Source: Paenibacillus sp. V4I7 (GTDB taxonomy: Bacteria; Bacillota; Bacilli; Paenibacillales; NBRC-103111). From it: a stretch of DNA of 64,000 nt. The position numbers and the translations under genes were made by a program. The stretch lies in NCBI RefSeq assembly GCF_030817275.1, contig NZ_JAUSZD010000002.1, positions 3,410,001-3,474,000 on the forward strand, given 5' to 3'. The notes under the pieces were generated by a model. The model ran no database searches and was not told the origin of the DNA. It saw only the letters and a list, made by a program, of their open reading frames with translations. This document shows positions 51,937 through 62,280 of this stretch, piece after piece (position 1 is the stretch's first letter; each line of letters starts with the position of its first letter).

Positions 51937-52667
51937 ACTTCACCAAATAAGAGCTTTTTTTCACGCATGGTGAGTGACCTTGCCGGAATATCCAGCACAA
52001 TTTTACCTTCAGAAAGTCCCCAAATACGGGTGGCATATCTTTCAGCAAGTTCAACTTGGTGCAGTGTTGCAATGACGCTCATATTTCGATCTTTGCAAAG
52101 CGATTTTAAATCCTGCAAGATATATTCCGTTGATTTTGGGTCAAGTCCAGAAACAGGTTCATCGGCGACAAGTACCTTTGGTCCAAGTATTAGAGCTTTA
52201 GCAATAGCAACACGCTGCTGTTCACCGCCGCTTAGCTGGCCCACTTTCTTCTCACCCTTATCAAGCAACCCCACTTTTTCCAAATAATCCATGCTGTCCA
52301 CATGCTCATCTCTCGAAGTCATGCCAGTCAAAATACGCAGAGGTGTTTGATAGACACGACCCATCATGACATTTTTGACAGCGCTTTTATTTCGATTTAA
52401 AGCAGGCTTTTCTTCAAGAAATGCGAAATCTCTACCTAATTTGAAGCGTTCGAATGGACCTGGCTTCGATATATCAATGGAGTTATAGATCAACTGACCG
52501 CTTGTCCATTTCTCTTGGTGACTGATACATCGCAATAAAGTGGTTTTCCCACTACCACTGCCCCCAATAACCGCAATGAATTCGCCTTCATCAACTTGAA
52601 AGCTCACTTGTGAAAGTACCTGATTGTCCGGAGGATATACTTTACTTAAATTACGAACTGTAAGCAT
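51933..52667 (-). CDS. Orphan PhnC-like ABC ATPase
   Basis: 244-residue ATPase of the phosphonate/phosphite importer (PhnC) type: Walker A GGSGSGKTT, signature LSGGEQQR, Walker B VLVADEPVSGLD, switch His TLHQVELA, and ALNRNKSAVKNVMMGRV in the helical domain. All motifs are intact, so it should hydrolyse ATP. No permease or binding-protein gene is near; only the phosphatase gene follows, coupled by a 4-nt overlap. Start 52667 behind AAGGAG. Confidence 0.87.
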   Translation of the reverse strand: MLTVRNLSKVYPPDNQVLSQVSFQVDEGEFIAVIGGSGSGKTTLLRCISHQEKWTSGQLIYNSIDISKPGPFERFKLGRDFAFLEEKPALNRNKSAVKNVMMGRVYQTPLRILTGMTSRDEHVDSMDYLEKVGLLDKGEKKVGQLSGGEQQRVAIAKALILGPKVLVADEPVSGLDPKSTEYILQDLKSLCKDRNMSVIATLHQVELAERYATRIWGLSEGKIVLDIPARSLTMREKKLLFGEV

Positions 52668-52814
52668 GACAATGTCTCCTTCGAGTAAGTCTTCTTCCGT
52701 CTTTCCCATAGAAAGACTCATTTCATAAGCTGCCCTTTTGGGAAAAAATCGCCACTCATATCAAGCAGTACGCCTGAGCAGAGGACGATTTTCCAATTCC
52801 CAAAGGATGTTATC

Positions 52815-53279
52815 TTAATCGCAAGATGTCGGAGCTTCCGCTGTACCTGCTTCTACATTAATTTTATCCGATATCGTATCACGAATGACCGACATAACAA
52901 GCTGTAATAAATAGTTGATATCCTCTTGTGTTTGCTTGAATTCATTCACAATCGGAATCTCATCTAATTGATCCTGCAGCACTTCAATCTCATTCTCAAT
53001 TTTCTCGATCATTTTAACATTTTGGAAAGTCTCAAAAGCAACGACTTCCTTCTGTTTCTTTTTGATTGCACCAATTAGCACTTGGATATCAGGATTCGTA
53101 GCGATTTGCTTCTCAGCCTTTTGATAAAACTGTACTTCATTCGAAGTCGTTAACAATTCAGCCAATTCCTTGGCTTTGGTTAAAATATCTTCGCGTACGA
53201 TCATTTCCGTATTTGTAAACTCCTCTACTTTAAAAGCATGAGGTTCATTATCATTATGTTTATGTTCACATTGGGACAC
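52815..53279 (-). CDS. ymcA: RicA family protein YmcA
   Basis: 154-residue helical protein of the YlbF/YmcA family (residues about 25–135: VREDILTKAKELAELLTTSN, then IKKKQKEVVAFETFQN). In B. subtilis RicA works with YlbF and YaaT to control RNase Y processing and biofilm, competence and sporulation. Cysteines at the very start (QCEH) and end (SCD) match the family's Fe-S ligation. miaB lies directly upstream and rny is also in this window. Confidence 0.88.
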   Translation of the reverse strand: MSQCEHKHNDNEPHAFKVEEFTNTEMIVREDILTKAKELAELLTTSNEVQFYQKAEKQIATNPDIQVLIGAIKKKQKEVVAFETFQNVKMIEKIENEIEVLQDQLDEIPIVNEFKQTQEDINYLLQLVMSVIRDTISDKINVEAGTAEAPTSCD

Positions 53280-53313
53280 TTCTAAACACGCTCCTATCTA
53301 TTTCAGCTTCAAA

Positions 53314-54795
53314 TTAAATGGACATTTTCATGGGTTTGTGAACAATCTCACCCTTCAAAATCCAAGTTTGTGCATGCGTCACTTCCACTTTAACCATTTG
53401 GCCAACTAAAGACTTGTCGCCAGTAAAATGGATCAATTTATTCGTCCGCGTGCGACCAGCTAGTACATCAGCATTATTCTTGCTTTCGCCTTCAACAAGT
53501 ACTTCAACAGTCTGCCCTAACAATCTCTCGTTGCTCGCTTTACTGTATTTATTTACTAATTCATTCAAGCGATATAGACGTTGTTTCTTTACTTCCATCG
53601 GTACATTGTCTTCCATATCGGCAGCAGGCGTACCTTCTCGCGGTGAATAAATAAATGTAAACGCGAAATCGAAGCCTACTTCCTCATAAAGAGACATGGT
53701 CTCATCGAATTGCTCATCCGTTTCACCTGGAAAACCAACGATAATATCTGTTGTCAGAACGACATCAGGCATCGTTTCTTTAATTTTACTGGCCAGCTGT
53801 AAATAATGATCTCTGGAATATTTTCTGCTCATTCTTTTCAGAACCTCGGTATTACCCGATTGAACTGGTAGATGTATATGCTCTACTAGATTACCGCGTT
53901 TACCTAACACTTCAATCAAGCGATCATCAAAATCTCTTGGATGCGAAGTCGTAAAGCGAATACGCGGCACATCAATTTTACGAATATCGTCCATCAAATC
54001 CGCGAATGAATACGCAATATCCTCAAAATCTTTACCATAGGCATTGACATTCTGTCCAAGCAGCGTAATTTCCTGAAACCCTTGACGAGCCAAGTCTCTA
54101 ACCTCAGCAAGCACGTCTTGTGGCCGGCGACTTCTCTCTTTTCCGCGCGTATAAGGAACTATACAGTAGGTACAGAACTTATCACAGCCGAACATGATGT
54201 TCACCCAAGCACGGATTCCTTCACGTTTTTTTGGTAAATTCTCAACGATATCGCCTTCTTTAGACCATACCTCAACAACCATTTCCTTGTTATAGAAGGC
54301 ATCCTTCAATAAGGTCGGAAGACGATGAATATTGTGCGTTCCGAATATCAAATCTACAAAAGCATGCTTTTGCATAATTCGATTCACGACCGCTTCTTCC
54401 TGCGACATACAACCACAAACACCAAGAACAAGGCCAGGTTTCTGTGCTTTAAGTGCCTTCAAATGGCCAAGCTCGCCGAAGACCTTGTCTTCTGCATTCT
54501 CCCGAATTGCACAAGTGTTGAGCAGAATAACATCTGCTTGGTACTTGTCCTCTGTCGTTTGATAGCCCATTTGCTCGAGTAAACCCTTCATTACTTCTGT
54601 ATCATGCTCATTCATCTGACATCCGTAAGTGCGAATCAAATAATATTTATCTTTGCCGAACTCCTGCATGTCCTCAGGAATGGTGAAGTCATAGTGTACG
54701 GCGATCTCTTCTTTTCCGCGCTTCTTTGCATCTGTCAGTGAAGGAGGCTGAAAATATTGGGAATAATCCTTATCGGATTTCACTTGGTTAGCCAC
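53314..54795 (-). CDS. miaB: tRNA-2-methylthio-N6-dimethylallyladenosine synthase MiaB
   Basis: About 493 residues. It adds a methylthio group to i6A37 in tRNAs reading codons starting with U. N-terminal cluster cysteines [19 protein letters not shown] and [10 protein letters not shown]; radical SAM motif [12 protein letters not shown]-terminal TRAM domain ([10 protein letters not shown] to the end). GTG start at 54795 behind AGGAGG. The 35-nt gap to ymcA suggests an operon. Confidence 0.95.
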   Translation of the reverse strand: MANQVKSDKDYSQYFQPPSLTDAKKRGKEEIAVHYDFTIPEDMQEFGKDKYYLIRTYGCQMNEHDTEVMKGLLEQMGYQTTEDKYQADVILLNTCAIRENAEDKVFGELGHLKALKAQKPGLVLGVCGCMSQEEAVVNRIMQKHAFVDLIFGTHNIHRLPTLLKDAFYNKEMVVEVWSKEGDIVENLPKKREGIRAWVNIMFGCDKFCTYCIVPYTRGKERSRRPQDVLAEVRDLARQGFQEITLLGQNVNAYGKDFEDIAYSFADLMDDIRKIDVPRIRFTTSHPRDFDDRLIEVLGKRGNLVEHIHLPVQSGNTEVLKRMSRKYSRDHYLQLASKIKETMPDVVLTTDIIVGFPGETDEQFDETMSLYEEVGFDFAFTFIYSPREGTPAADMEDNVPMEVKKQRLYRLNELVNKYSKASNERLLGQTVEVLVEGESKNNADVLAGRTRTNKLIHFTGDKSLVGQMVKVEVTHAQTWILKGEIVHKPMKMSI

Positions 54796-54912
54796 TTTCT
54801 TTCCTCCTAAGAGTTTTGCTGTAGTAAACTGACGCAACTTTTATTATAGCATCACATGCCTACATAGTACAAAAAGAAATTAGCATTTGTATGGAAATTT
54901 GCCTTACTAGAA

Positions 54913-55482
54913 CTAATCTATCAGTTCAGCTAAATCGCCAGTTTTCACACCAGCAGCATTCCCCTCATCCGTATCAATATGCATGTCTAACGCATAGTTA
55001 TCAGATACACGCGCAATGACATTCTCGAAGATCAAAGGTCGTGCTCCATTCACTTTGACACGTAGTAGCTGTTTATCTTGAATGCCCCATTTCTCAGCAT
55101 CCGAAGTATGAAAGTGAATATGTCTAGCCGCGACAATTACGCCTCGTTCCAGATCTATCTCACCCTTTGGACCAATGACTCGAAGGCCAGGAGTGAGTTC
55201 TATGTGTCCGGACTCACGTACCGGTGGGTTAATCCCTAAAGAAAATGCATCTGTTCGTGATACTTCGATTTGTGTATTTGGACGTGCAGGTCCAAGTATA
55301 CGTACTTTCTCGATCTTACCTTTGGGTCCAACAATCGTGACCGTTTCTTGAGCCGCATATTGTCCTGGTTGTGAGAGATCCTTTAACGTCGTTAATTCAT
55401 ATCCCTGACCAAATAAAATGTCGATATGAGCTGGAGATAGATGTATATGTCTGGCTGAAACCCCTACCGGGACTGTTTTCAT
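54913..55482 (-). CDS. pduL: PduL-family phosphate acyltransferase
   Basis: 189 residues: PduL family, which moves an acyl group between CoA and phosphate (acetyl-CoA or propionyl-CoA). Two zinc-binding HxH motifs are visible: VSARHIHLSP and VAARHIHFHT. In non-microcompartment bacteria PduL can stand in for Pta. Located next to korB; acyl-CoA from the oxidoreductase could be turned into acyl phosphate. Start 55482 follows AAAGGATG. Confidence 0.9.
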   Translation of the reverse strand: MKTVPVGVSARHIHLSPAHIDILFGQGYELTTLKDLSQPGQYAAQETVTIVGPKGKIEKVRILGPARPNTQIEVSRTDAFSLGINPPVRESGHIELTPGLRVIGPKGEIDLERGVIVAARHIHFHTSDAEKWGIQDKQLLRVKVNGARPLIFENVIARVSDNYALDMHIDTDEGNAAGVKTGDLAELID

Positions 55483-55531
55483 AGTAACCATCCTTTTACT
55501 TTTGTGATAGTAGACAGTATTGCCGCTCAGC

Positions 55532-55562
55532 AAAAAAGGCATACGGATAATCTCCATATGCC
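55532..55562 (-). terminator. Terminator of the korAB operon
   Basis: Minus-strand stem GGCATA-T-GGA/TCC-G-TATGCC followed by six T, right after the korB stop. Confidence 0.85.
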
Positions 55563-55577
55563 CTCAAGGTGCAACTA

Positions 55578-56444
55578 TTATTTGAATTCAGTAAGCATTT
55601 TACTGAAATCTGCTTCTGAAAGCTTAAGGTCTTGTTTCGAAAGTCCTTCTTTAGCGAAGCTTGGAATGGAATCTTCATAACTCTTTTTCTCTTTGTTTTG
55701 ATAGATGATACCCGTCAACATGGAGTTTGTTTCCATGATTTTGGTCATTGCCATCACACGGTTCGTATAATCATAATCAGGAATCTCATCCAAATCTACG
55801 ATGTTCTCTTTGAACCAGTCATACGTGTTTACTTTATTGAAAGTTACGCATGGGCTAAATACGTTAATCAAAGAGAAACCTTTGTGATTCAAACCAGCTT
55901 CAATAACAGCTGTTAACTGTTTCAAGTTACTGGAGAACGATTGTGCTACGAAAGAAGCACCGGCAGCCATCGCAACTTCTAATGGTGAGATCGCAGACTC
56001 AATTGTACCTGATGGTACACTTTTCGTTTTGAAACCTTCGGCACTACGTGGGGATGCTTGACCTTTCGTCAAACCGTAGATTTGGTTATCCATAACGATA
56101 TACGTTACATCAATGTTACGACGAATCGCATGTACAGTATGTCCCATACCGATTGCGAAGCCGTCGCCATCACCGCCTGAAGCGATAACTGTCAAATCGC
56201 GGTTAGCCATTTTCACACCTTGTGCGATTGGCAAAGATCTACCGTGAATACCGTGGAAACCATAAGCATTGATGTAACCAGAGATACGACCGGAACAGCC
56301 GATACCAGATACGATTGCTAAGCCTTCAGGCTCTAAACCAACATTAGCTGCTGCACGCTGAATTGCCGCTTGTACGGAGAAGTCTCCGCAACCTGGACAC
56401 CAGTTAGGCTTTACATTGTTACGAAAGTCTTTTAATGTTGCCAT
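55578..56444 (-). CDS. korB: 2-oxoglutarate:ferredoxin oxidoreductase beta subunit
   Basis: 288 residues. TPP-binding subunit: NWCPGCGDFSVQAAIQRA at the start and the TPP motif GGDGDGFAIGMGH, followed by DNQIYGLTKGQ. Typical KorB of the two-subunit 2-oxoacid:ferredoxin oxidoreductase. The beta gene overlaps korA by 13 nt. AAGGAG ribosome binding site. Confidence 0.93.
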   Translation of the reverse strand: MATLKDFRNNVKPNWCPGCGDFSVQAAIQRAAANVGLEPEGLAIVSGIGCSGRISGYINAYGFHGIHGRSLPIAQGVKMANRDLTVIASGGDGDGFAIGMGHTVHAIRRNIDVTYIVMDNQIYGLTKGQASPRSAEGFKTKSVPSGTIESAISPLEVAMAAGASFVAQSFSSNLKQLTAVIEAGLNHKGFSLINVFSPCVTFNKVNTYDWFKENIVDLDEIPDYDYTNRVMAMTKIMETNSMLTGIIYQNKEKKSYEDSIPSFAKEGLSKQDLKLSEADFSKMLTEFK

Positions 56445-58180
56445 GCTAAAGTCAACTCCTTACATTTTTGTTCAATTTCTGCTGGCAAGAACGGATTGCC
56501 GTTGTATTTAAGAACGTTTTTAATTTTATCTGCATGACCAACATGCAGTTTAATTTGATCTGCTAATTGTCCAGTTGCGTTGTTTTCGACAACGATAACT
56601 GTTCTCGCTTTTTCAACAAGAGGTCTCAGCTGCTCTGCAGGGAACGGATGAATCAAACGCACTGTAGCGTGATTTGTCTTAATTCCTTCTAGTTCAACGC
56701 GGCTTCTTGCTTCATCAATTGTTCCACCAGTGGAACCCATTCCGATAATTAGAAGATCTGGATTCTCATGAGGTGCGTCGAATTTAATGGCATCTGTTAC
56801 TTGAATGTGTTTCAGCTTCTCAAGACGCTTATCCATCATACGTTGACGGTTTTCAGTGCTTTCCGAAGGACGACCAGTTTGGTCATGCTCAACACCAGTA
56901 ACATGATGAATACCATTTTTCACGCCAGGGATGACACGCGGTGAAACACCGTTCTCAGTGAACTCATAACGTTTGAACAATTGATTCGCTTCTGTTTCAG
57001 GAGCTTCTGTTACTAGCGCTCCGCGGTCAATCACAATACGGTTGTAATCTAGCATCTCTGCGGATTGTTTACCCAAGGAGAGTTGTAGATCCGTCATCAA
57101 AATAACCGGAACTTGATATTTCTCAGCAAGGTTGAAAGCTTCAATCGTATCATAGAAGCATTCTTCAATCGTGCTTGGGGAAAGAACGATTTTCGGGATT
57201 TCACCGTGTGTACCGTATACCATTGCGTTCAAGTCAGATTGCTCTTGTTTCGTTGGAAGACCCGTACTTGGACCACCACGCTGTGTATCTACGATAACAA
57301 CAGGCGTTTCAGTCATACCAGCCAGACCAATAGCTTCCATCATCAAAGACAGACCAGGACCTGCAGAAGCTGTTAGTGCACGAGCACCTGCATAGTTAGC
57401 ACCGATAGCCATTGTACATGCAGCAATTTCATCTTCCGTTTGGATAACAGTTCCACCCAATTTAGGAAGTGCTTTTTGCAAGTACTCCATAACTTCAGAT
57501 GCTGGTGTAATTGGATAAGCTGGCATAAAGCGGCAACCTGCTGCAACAGCTCCAAGAGCGATGGCATCGTTACCAATCATGAACAATTTTTGGTTGCCGT
57601 CAGCTGGTTCCAATTGGAAGTCAGCAATAGGTCCACCGGCCAATTCCAGAACGGATTCTGCACCTTTACGAACAGCTTCAATATTTTTTTCTACAACAGC
57701 TGCGCCTTTACGGCCAAATTCTTCCTCAACAGCTTTATTAAACACGTCAAGCGGCAAACCGAGCAATGCCCACGAAGCGCCTGATGCGGCCATGTTCTTA
57801 AATAGGGAAGTTCCTAGTTCTTCTGCAATCGCAGTAATTGGAACTGGAAACAAACGTGCTTTAATTCCTTCAGGTAAAACGGGGTTAAACTTTGCATCTG
57901 CAACAATAACACCGTTATCACGAAGTTCGTGTGCATTAAAATCGATACTTTCTTGGTCAAAAGCGACCAGAATGTCCAAATCGTCTGAAATTGCGCGAAT
58001 CGGTTTAGTGCTGATGCGAATCTTGTTATTTGTATGCCCCCCCTTAATCCGTGAAGAGAAATGACGGTACCCATACAAATAGTAACCGAGACGGTTCAAT
58101 GCAGTAGAGAAAATGCGGTCTGTACTTTCGACCCCTTCACCCTGCTGACCTCCGATTTTCCAAGATAACTGACTAATCAC
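56432..58180 (-). CDS. korA: 2-oxoglutarate:ferredoxin oxidoreductase alpha subunit
   Basis: 582 residues. The gamma-like domain comes first (residues about 5–190: WKIGGQQGEGVESTDRIFST), then the alpha domain (about 205–580: AYPITPASEVMEYLQ, ASAGPGLSLMMEAIGLAGM). This is the usual KorA fusion. GTG start behind AAAGGAG at 58180. With KorB it would make succinyl-CoA and reduced ferredoxin, or work on other 2-oxoacids. Confidence 0.93.
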   Translation of the reverse strand: MISQLSWKIGGQQGEGVESTDRIFSTALNRLGYYLYGYRHFSSRIKGGHTNNKIRISTKPIRAISDDLDILVAFDQESIDFNAHELRDNGVIVADAKFNPVLPEGIKARLFPVPITAIAEELGTSLFKNMAASGASWALLGLPLDVFNKAVEEEFGRKGAAVVEKNIEAVRKGAESVLELAGGPIADFQLEPADGNQKLFMIGNDAIALGAVAAGCRFMPAYPITPASEVMEYLQKALPKLGGTVIQTEDEIAACTMAIGANYAGARALTASAGPGLSLMMEAIGLAGMTETPVVIVDTQRGGPSTGLPTKQEQSDLNAMVYGTHGEIPKIVLSPSTIEECFYDTIEAFNLAEKYQVPVILMTDLQLSLGKQSAEMLDYNRIVIDRGALVTEAPETEANQLFKRYEFTENGVSPRVIPGVKNGIHHVTGVEHDQTGRPSESTENRQRMMDKRLEKLKHIQVTDAIKFDAPHENPDLLIIGMGSTGGTIDEARSRVELEGIKTNHATVRLIHPFPAEQLRPLVEKARTVIVVENNATGQLADQIKLHVGHADKIKNVLKYNGNPFLPAEIEQKCKELTLAWQH

Positions 58181-58385
58181 CGTACGTCCACTCCTTTTGA
58201 TTGTAGCTGCATGTAGACCTTAAAAAGCTAATTTGTAGAAATTTAAAATGATGCTATAAAAAATTTCTTTCACTTGTCATCCAAATTCTATGCCTTTATA
58301 GAGCAAATTGCAAGGGGTTTAAACGATTCTAAAACATAGAGTTTTTAGATCGAATCCATATCAATATTAGAATGATTCCCAACTT

Positions 58386-59327
58386 TCATTTTGGAAGATT
58401 GGTGAGCATGAACTTTCGCCAGTTCCCATACAGGAATGCCTCCACTTGAGATTCCTTATAGTTTCTACACAAAGCATCTATTATATTTCCGTATTGACCG
58501 ACATGTCTCAAACCTTTTATCCATTGTTCGATCCCATCAAAATCCGATCCAAAGCCAATATGCCCTTCCCCACCCAGTGAACAAACATGATCAATATGTT
58601 TCAGCAGTGCCGTAATGGGAACAGCTAAATTTGTGCTATCTACAAAGTAAGGAACAAATGTAATTCCGATTAGTCCTTGACACTGGATGATAGCTTTGAT
58701 TTGGTCGTCTGATAAATTTCTTGGATGAGGACAAACTTTTTGAGCATTCGAATGGGAAGCAATAAATGGTTTAGCATACACCTCAACTAATTCCCAGAAC
58801 GCCGCTACTGATAAATGTGATACATCTGCTATTATACCCATAGTTTCTAATTCTTTTAACATCAGCTTGCCTTTTCTTGTAAAACCACTTTTACGCGGCT
58901 CCATAACACCATCTGCAGCCCAATTTGCATAGTTCCAAGTCAAACCAATACTTCTAACACCAAGGTGGTGAAGAATCCTTAAATGCGTCATGTTACCAGC
59001 TAAAGCATCTAAACCTTCAAGAGTGAGAATAGCTCCAATCTGTTCCCCCGCTTCAACAGCACGCCAGTCATCGACATTTTGAATAAATTTCATTCCTGGA
59101 TGACCAATAATTTTTCGATGAAATAAATCCACCATTTGCAAAATATGATCGAATGTAGGCTGCTGAATGGAGTCCGATAAATAGATGGCAAAACACTGAA
59201 CCTTTACTCCCGCTTGCTTAAGCCTTGGATAACTAACATCCAATTCCTGTTCTTCCTTATCGAAATCCAACTTGGGGTTCATATACAATTTCGTAAGCGC
59301 ATCGCAGTGACCATCCATTATTCTCAT
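58386..59327 (-). CDS. Membrane dipeptidase (renal dipeptidase, M19)
   Basis: 313 residues. Binuclear zinc dipeptidase of family M19. Metal ligands: HxD in MDGHCDAL, Glu in LTLEGLDAL, and two His in ADVSHLS and ASHSNA; a late GFGSDFDG holds a substrate-contact Asp. No signal peptide, so probably cytoplasmic despite its name. GGAGG upstream. Likely cuts dipeptides, possibly with D-residues from cell wall turnover. Confidence 0.9.
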   Translation of the reverse strand: MRIMDGHCDALTKLYMNPKLDFDKEEQELDVSYPRLKQAGVKVQCFAIYLSDSIQQPTFDHILQMVDLFHRKIIGHPGMKFIQNVDDWRAVEAGEQIGAILTLEGLDALAGNMTHLRILHHLGVRSIGLTWNYANWAADGVMEPRKSGFTRKGKLMLKELETMGIIADVSHLSVAAFWELVEVYAKPFIASHSNAQKVCPHPRNLSDDQIKAIIQCQGLIGITFVPYFVDSTNLAVPITALLKHIDHVCSLGGEGHIGFGSDFDGIEQWIKGLRHVGQYGNIIDALCRNYKESQVEAFLYGNWRKFMLTNLPK

Positions 59328-59362
59328 CCTAGCAGCCTCCTATACACCATCTTCTAGACAAC

Positions 59363-59426
59363 ACAAAAACCCCTAAGCAGAGGTTTGATAGGCATTGTGA
59401 AAAACCTGTCTACTAGGTAAACAGGC
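59363..59426 (-). terminator. Two stacked terminators after spoVS
   Basis: On the minus strand, first CCTGTTTACC/...ACAGG followed by five T (59400–59425), then AAACCTC/GGGGTTT followed by more T (59363–59386). Both follow spoVS and precede the M19 gene. Confidence 0.75.
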
Positions 59427-59451
59427 TTGGTATTTAGTATGGTACGGTTTA

Positions 59452-59712
59452 TTATCTTGGCTCTACAATAAGTTTAATGGCCGTCCGATCTTCCCCGTCA
59501 ATCACGATGTCTGTAAAGGCTGGTACACAAATTAAGTCGACTCCACTGGGCGCGACAAATCCTCTTGCGATAGCTACTGCTTTGATGGCTTGGTTTAAGG
59601 CGCCTGCACCTATAGCTTGGAGCTCAGCAGCTCCACGCTCACGCAAAACACCTGCCAATGCACCTGCTACGGAGTTTGGATTAGACTTTGCTGAAACTTT
59701 TAATACATCCAT
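59452..59712 (-). CDS. spoVS: Stage V sporulation protein S
   Basis: 86 residues, nearly invariant in spore-formers: VLKVSAKSNPNSVAGALAGV and the Alba-like fold core ALNQAIKAVAIARGFV. SpoVS affects coat assembly and septation in B. subtilis. GAGGAGG site. Downstream of ymdB as in B. subtilis. Confidence 0.97.
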   Translation of the reverse strand: MDVLKVSAKSNPNSVAGALAGVLRERGAAELQAIGAGALNQAIKAVAIARGFVAPSGVDLICVPAFTDIVIDGEDRTAIKLIVEPR

Positions 59713-59826
59713 GAATAGTACCTCCTCGGGAATGATGGATAGATTCCATTACCCATCATATTCTCAAGGTTGAACAAACATGCTATCCTATCCGATTTAA
59801 ATGTTCGCAATATTTGAAATTATCTG

Positions 59827-60621
59827 CTAATCCATGAAAACTTGATCTTCATCATAGCGGATAAGGTTAATTCCTTTTGCCAAACCTGTCTGATCGTTCA
59901 ATTCAATCACGACAGCATGGAAATGCCATTTGCCTTCATCCGTAACGAATCGAACTGGAAGCTGTGTTTTGAACTTTTGCAGTACAGCATTACGTTCAAC
60001 GCCAAGAATACCATCACGTGGCCCTACCATCCCTACATCGGTTACATAAGCTGTTCCTTGCGGCAAAACACGGTTATCATTCGTTTGTACATGTGTATGA
60101 GTGCCGACAACTGCTGACACTTTTCCATCTAAATGCCAACCCATCGCAATTTTCTCAGAGGTTGCTTCTGCATGGAAATCAACAAATACAAATTTATGTT
60201 TCTTCTTATCCGCTTCAAGAATTTCATCCACTTTACGAAATGGGCAATCAATCGGCGGTAAGAATGTGCGTCCTTGCAAATTAATAATCAGTAATTCCTG
60301 ATCCTTGACCTTAATGACCGTATGTCCTCTACCTGGTGTCCCAGGAGGAAAGTTTGCGGGTCGAACCATCTTCTCGTCACGATCAATGAAATCAAAAATC
60401 TCTTTCTGGTCCCACGTATGATTGCCCATCGTCAGGGCTTGAATGCCCATCTCATAGATTTCCTTAGCTATTGCCGCTGTAATACCTTTCCCTGCGGCAG
60501 CATTCTCACCATTAGCAATGAACACTGCGTGAGGATGAGCTTGTTTTAATCTAGGCATACTATTTTTTAACGCTTTTCTTCCAACAGATCCTACAATATC
60601 TCCAATAAATACAATTTTCAT
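59827..60621 (-). CDS. ymdB: YmdB family phosphodiesterase
   Basis: 264 residues, TIGR00282 metallophosphoesterase. Metal-binding blocks: FIGDIVGSVGRKAL, FIANGENAAAGKGI, MGNHTWDQ, DFHAEATSEK and GTHTHVQTND. B. subtilis YmdB hydrolyses cyclic nucleotides in vitro and steers the choice between biofilm and motility. AAAGGAG upstream. Between rny and spoVS, conserved synteny. Confidence 0.95.
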   Translation of the reverse strand: MKIVFIGDIVGSVGRKALKNSMPRLKQAHPHAVFIANGENAAAGKGITAAIAKEIYEMGIQALTMGNHTWDQKEIFDFIDRDEKMVRPANFPPGTPGRGHTVIKVKDQELLIINLQGRTFLPPIDCPFRKVDEILEADKKKHKFVFVDFHAEATSEKIAMGWHLDGKVSAVVGTHTHVQTNDNRVLPQGTAYVTDVGMVGPRDGILGVERNAVLQKFKTQLPVRFVTDEGKWHFHAVVIELNDQTGLAKGINLIRYDEDQVFMD

Positions 60622-60700
60622 AACAATGTTATAGCTCCTTTATAAACCCTAGATGCAAAGGCGAGCAATTGATAGATTCAATGACAAGCCTGAAAATAAG

Positions 60701-60730
60701 GAAAAGTGGCTATATCAGCCACTTTTCGCA
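60701..60730 (-). terminator. Terminator of rny
   Basis: Perfect stem AAAAGTGGC/GCCACTTTT with a 7-nt loop and T-rich tail; 10 nt after the rny stop. Confidence 0.9.
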
Positions 60731-60738
60731 TTGGTATC

Positions 60739-62280
60739 TTATTTAGCGTATTCAACAGCCCTTGTTTCACGAATGACCGTAACCTTAATATGTCCTGGAT
60801 AATCGAGTTCACTCTCGATTTTCTTCGTAATATCGCGGGCTAAACGGAATGCTTCGGTATCATCCACTTTCTCCGGCTGAACCATTACACGTACTTCGCG
60901 ACCAGCTTGAATGGCGTATGATTTCTCAACACCTTCGAAGGATTCCGAAATTTCTTCTAGCTTCTCCAAACGTTTGATATACGTTTCGAGCGTCTCTCTG
61001 CGTGCTCCAGGTCTTGCTGCGGATAAAGCATCTGCAGCTCCTACTAACATCGCAATAACAGAGGTTGCTTCCACGTCACCGTGATGAGAAGCAATACTAT
61101 TAATAACGACTGGATGCTCCTTGTACTTCTTACCAATCTCAACACCGATTTCCACATGAGATCCTTCAACCTCGTGGTCTAGCGCCTTACCGATGTCATG
61201 AAGCAGCCCGGCACGTTTCGCCAAAGTTACGTCTACCCCGAGCTCCCCGGCCATCAGACCAGCCAGATAAGCTACTTCCATGGAATGTTTCAACACGTTT
61301 TGACCGTAACTTGTTCTGAATTTCAAGCGACCCAAAATTTTGATCAAGTCAGGATGCAATCCGTGTACACCAACCTCAAACGTGGCTTGCTCCCCGTATT
61401 CGCGGATACGCTCGTCCACTTCTTTACGGGATTTCTCGACCATCTCTTCAATGCGTGCTGGATGAATACGTCCATCAGCAACAAGCTTTTCTAAAGATGT
61501 ACGAGCAATTTCGCGTCGGATCGGATCAAATCCTGATAAAATAACTGCTTCTGGCGTATCATCAATAATAAGGTCGATACCCGTCAATGTTTCCAGTGCG
61601 CGAATATTACGTCCTTCACGACCGATAATTCGGCCTTTCATTTCTTCATTTGGCAGTGATACAACTGAAACCGTTGTTTCAGCAACATGATCTGCAGCAC
61701 AACGTTGAATGGCGAGCGTGATGATTTCACGGGCTTTCTTATCACCTTCTTCTTTGGCCTGCTGTTCGATTTCTTTAATAAGCTGTGCGGTTTCGTGACG
61801 AACTTCCTGTTCTACATTTGTAAGAATGATACTCTTAGCTTCATCCATTGTAAGACCAGAAATTCGCTCTAACTCCGAAACTTGGCTTTTATAAAGCTGA
61901 TCAATTTGTGATTGTGTATCCTCGATCCGCTTCTCTTTGTTGGCAACTTGCTCTTCTTTACGCTCGAGAGATTCTAATTTTTTATCCAGCGATTCCTCTT
62001 TTTGCAACAATCGTCTTTCTTGTCGTTGAATTTCATTTCGACGTTCACGAATGTCTTTTTCAGCTTCGGACCTCAGTTTATGCACTTCGTCCTTTGCTTC
62101 CAGAACCGTTTCTTTTTTCAGTGCTTCTGCTTCCTTCTTTGCAGATTCTGTAATCTGTTCAGCGGCTGTTTCAGCACTGGAAATTTTCGCTTCTGCAAGA
62201 GATTTACGGATAAAATAACCAATCCCTAAGCATGCAGCTCCAACAATGAGAATGATCGCGATCCAGATGAATGACATCAT
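60739..62280 (-). CDS. rny: Ribonuclease Y
   Basis: 513 residues. Endoribonuclease starting bulk mRNA decay. N-terminal transmembrane helix ([19 protein letters not shown]), a long coiled coil (about 30–200), a KH domain ([20 protein letters not shown]) and an HD domain ([20 protein letters not shown]). Start 62280 has GAGGAGG 8 nt upstream; an in-frame GTG 9 nt before is part of that site. A long 5' leader of about 260 nt precedes it. Confidence 0.96.
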   Translation of the reverse strand: MMSFIWIAIILIVGAACLGIGYFIRKSLAEAKISSAETAAEQITESAKKEAEALKKETVLEAKDEVHKLRSEAEKDIRERRNEIQRQERRLLQKEESLDKKLESLERKEEQVANKEKRIEDTQSQIDQLYKSQVSELERISGLTMDEAKSIILTNVEQEVRHETAQLIKEIEQQAKEEGDKKAREIITLAIQRCAADHVAETTVSVVSLPNEEMKGRIIGREGRNIRALETLTGIDLIIDDTPEAVILSGFDPIRREIARTSLEKLVADGRIHPARIEEMVEKSRKEVDERIREYGEQATFEVGVHGLHPDLIKILGRLKFRTSYGQNVLKHSMEVAYLAGLMAGELGVDVTLAKRAGLLHDIGKALDHEVEGSHVEIGVEIGKKYKEHPVVINSIASHHGDVEATSVIAMLVGAADALSAARPGARRETLETYIKRLEKLEEISESFEGVEKSYAIQAGREVRVMVQPEKVDDTEAFRLARDITKKIESELDYPGHIKVTVIRETRAVEYAK

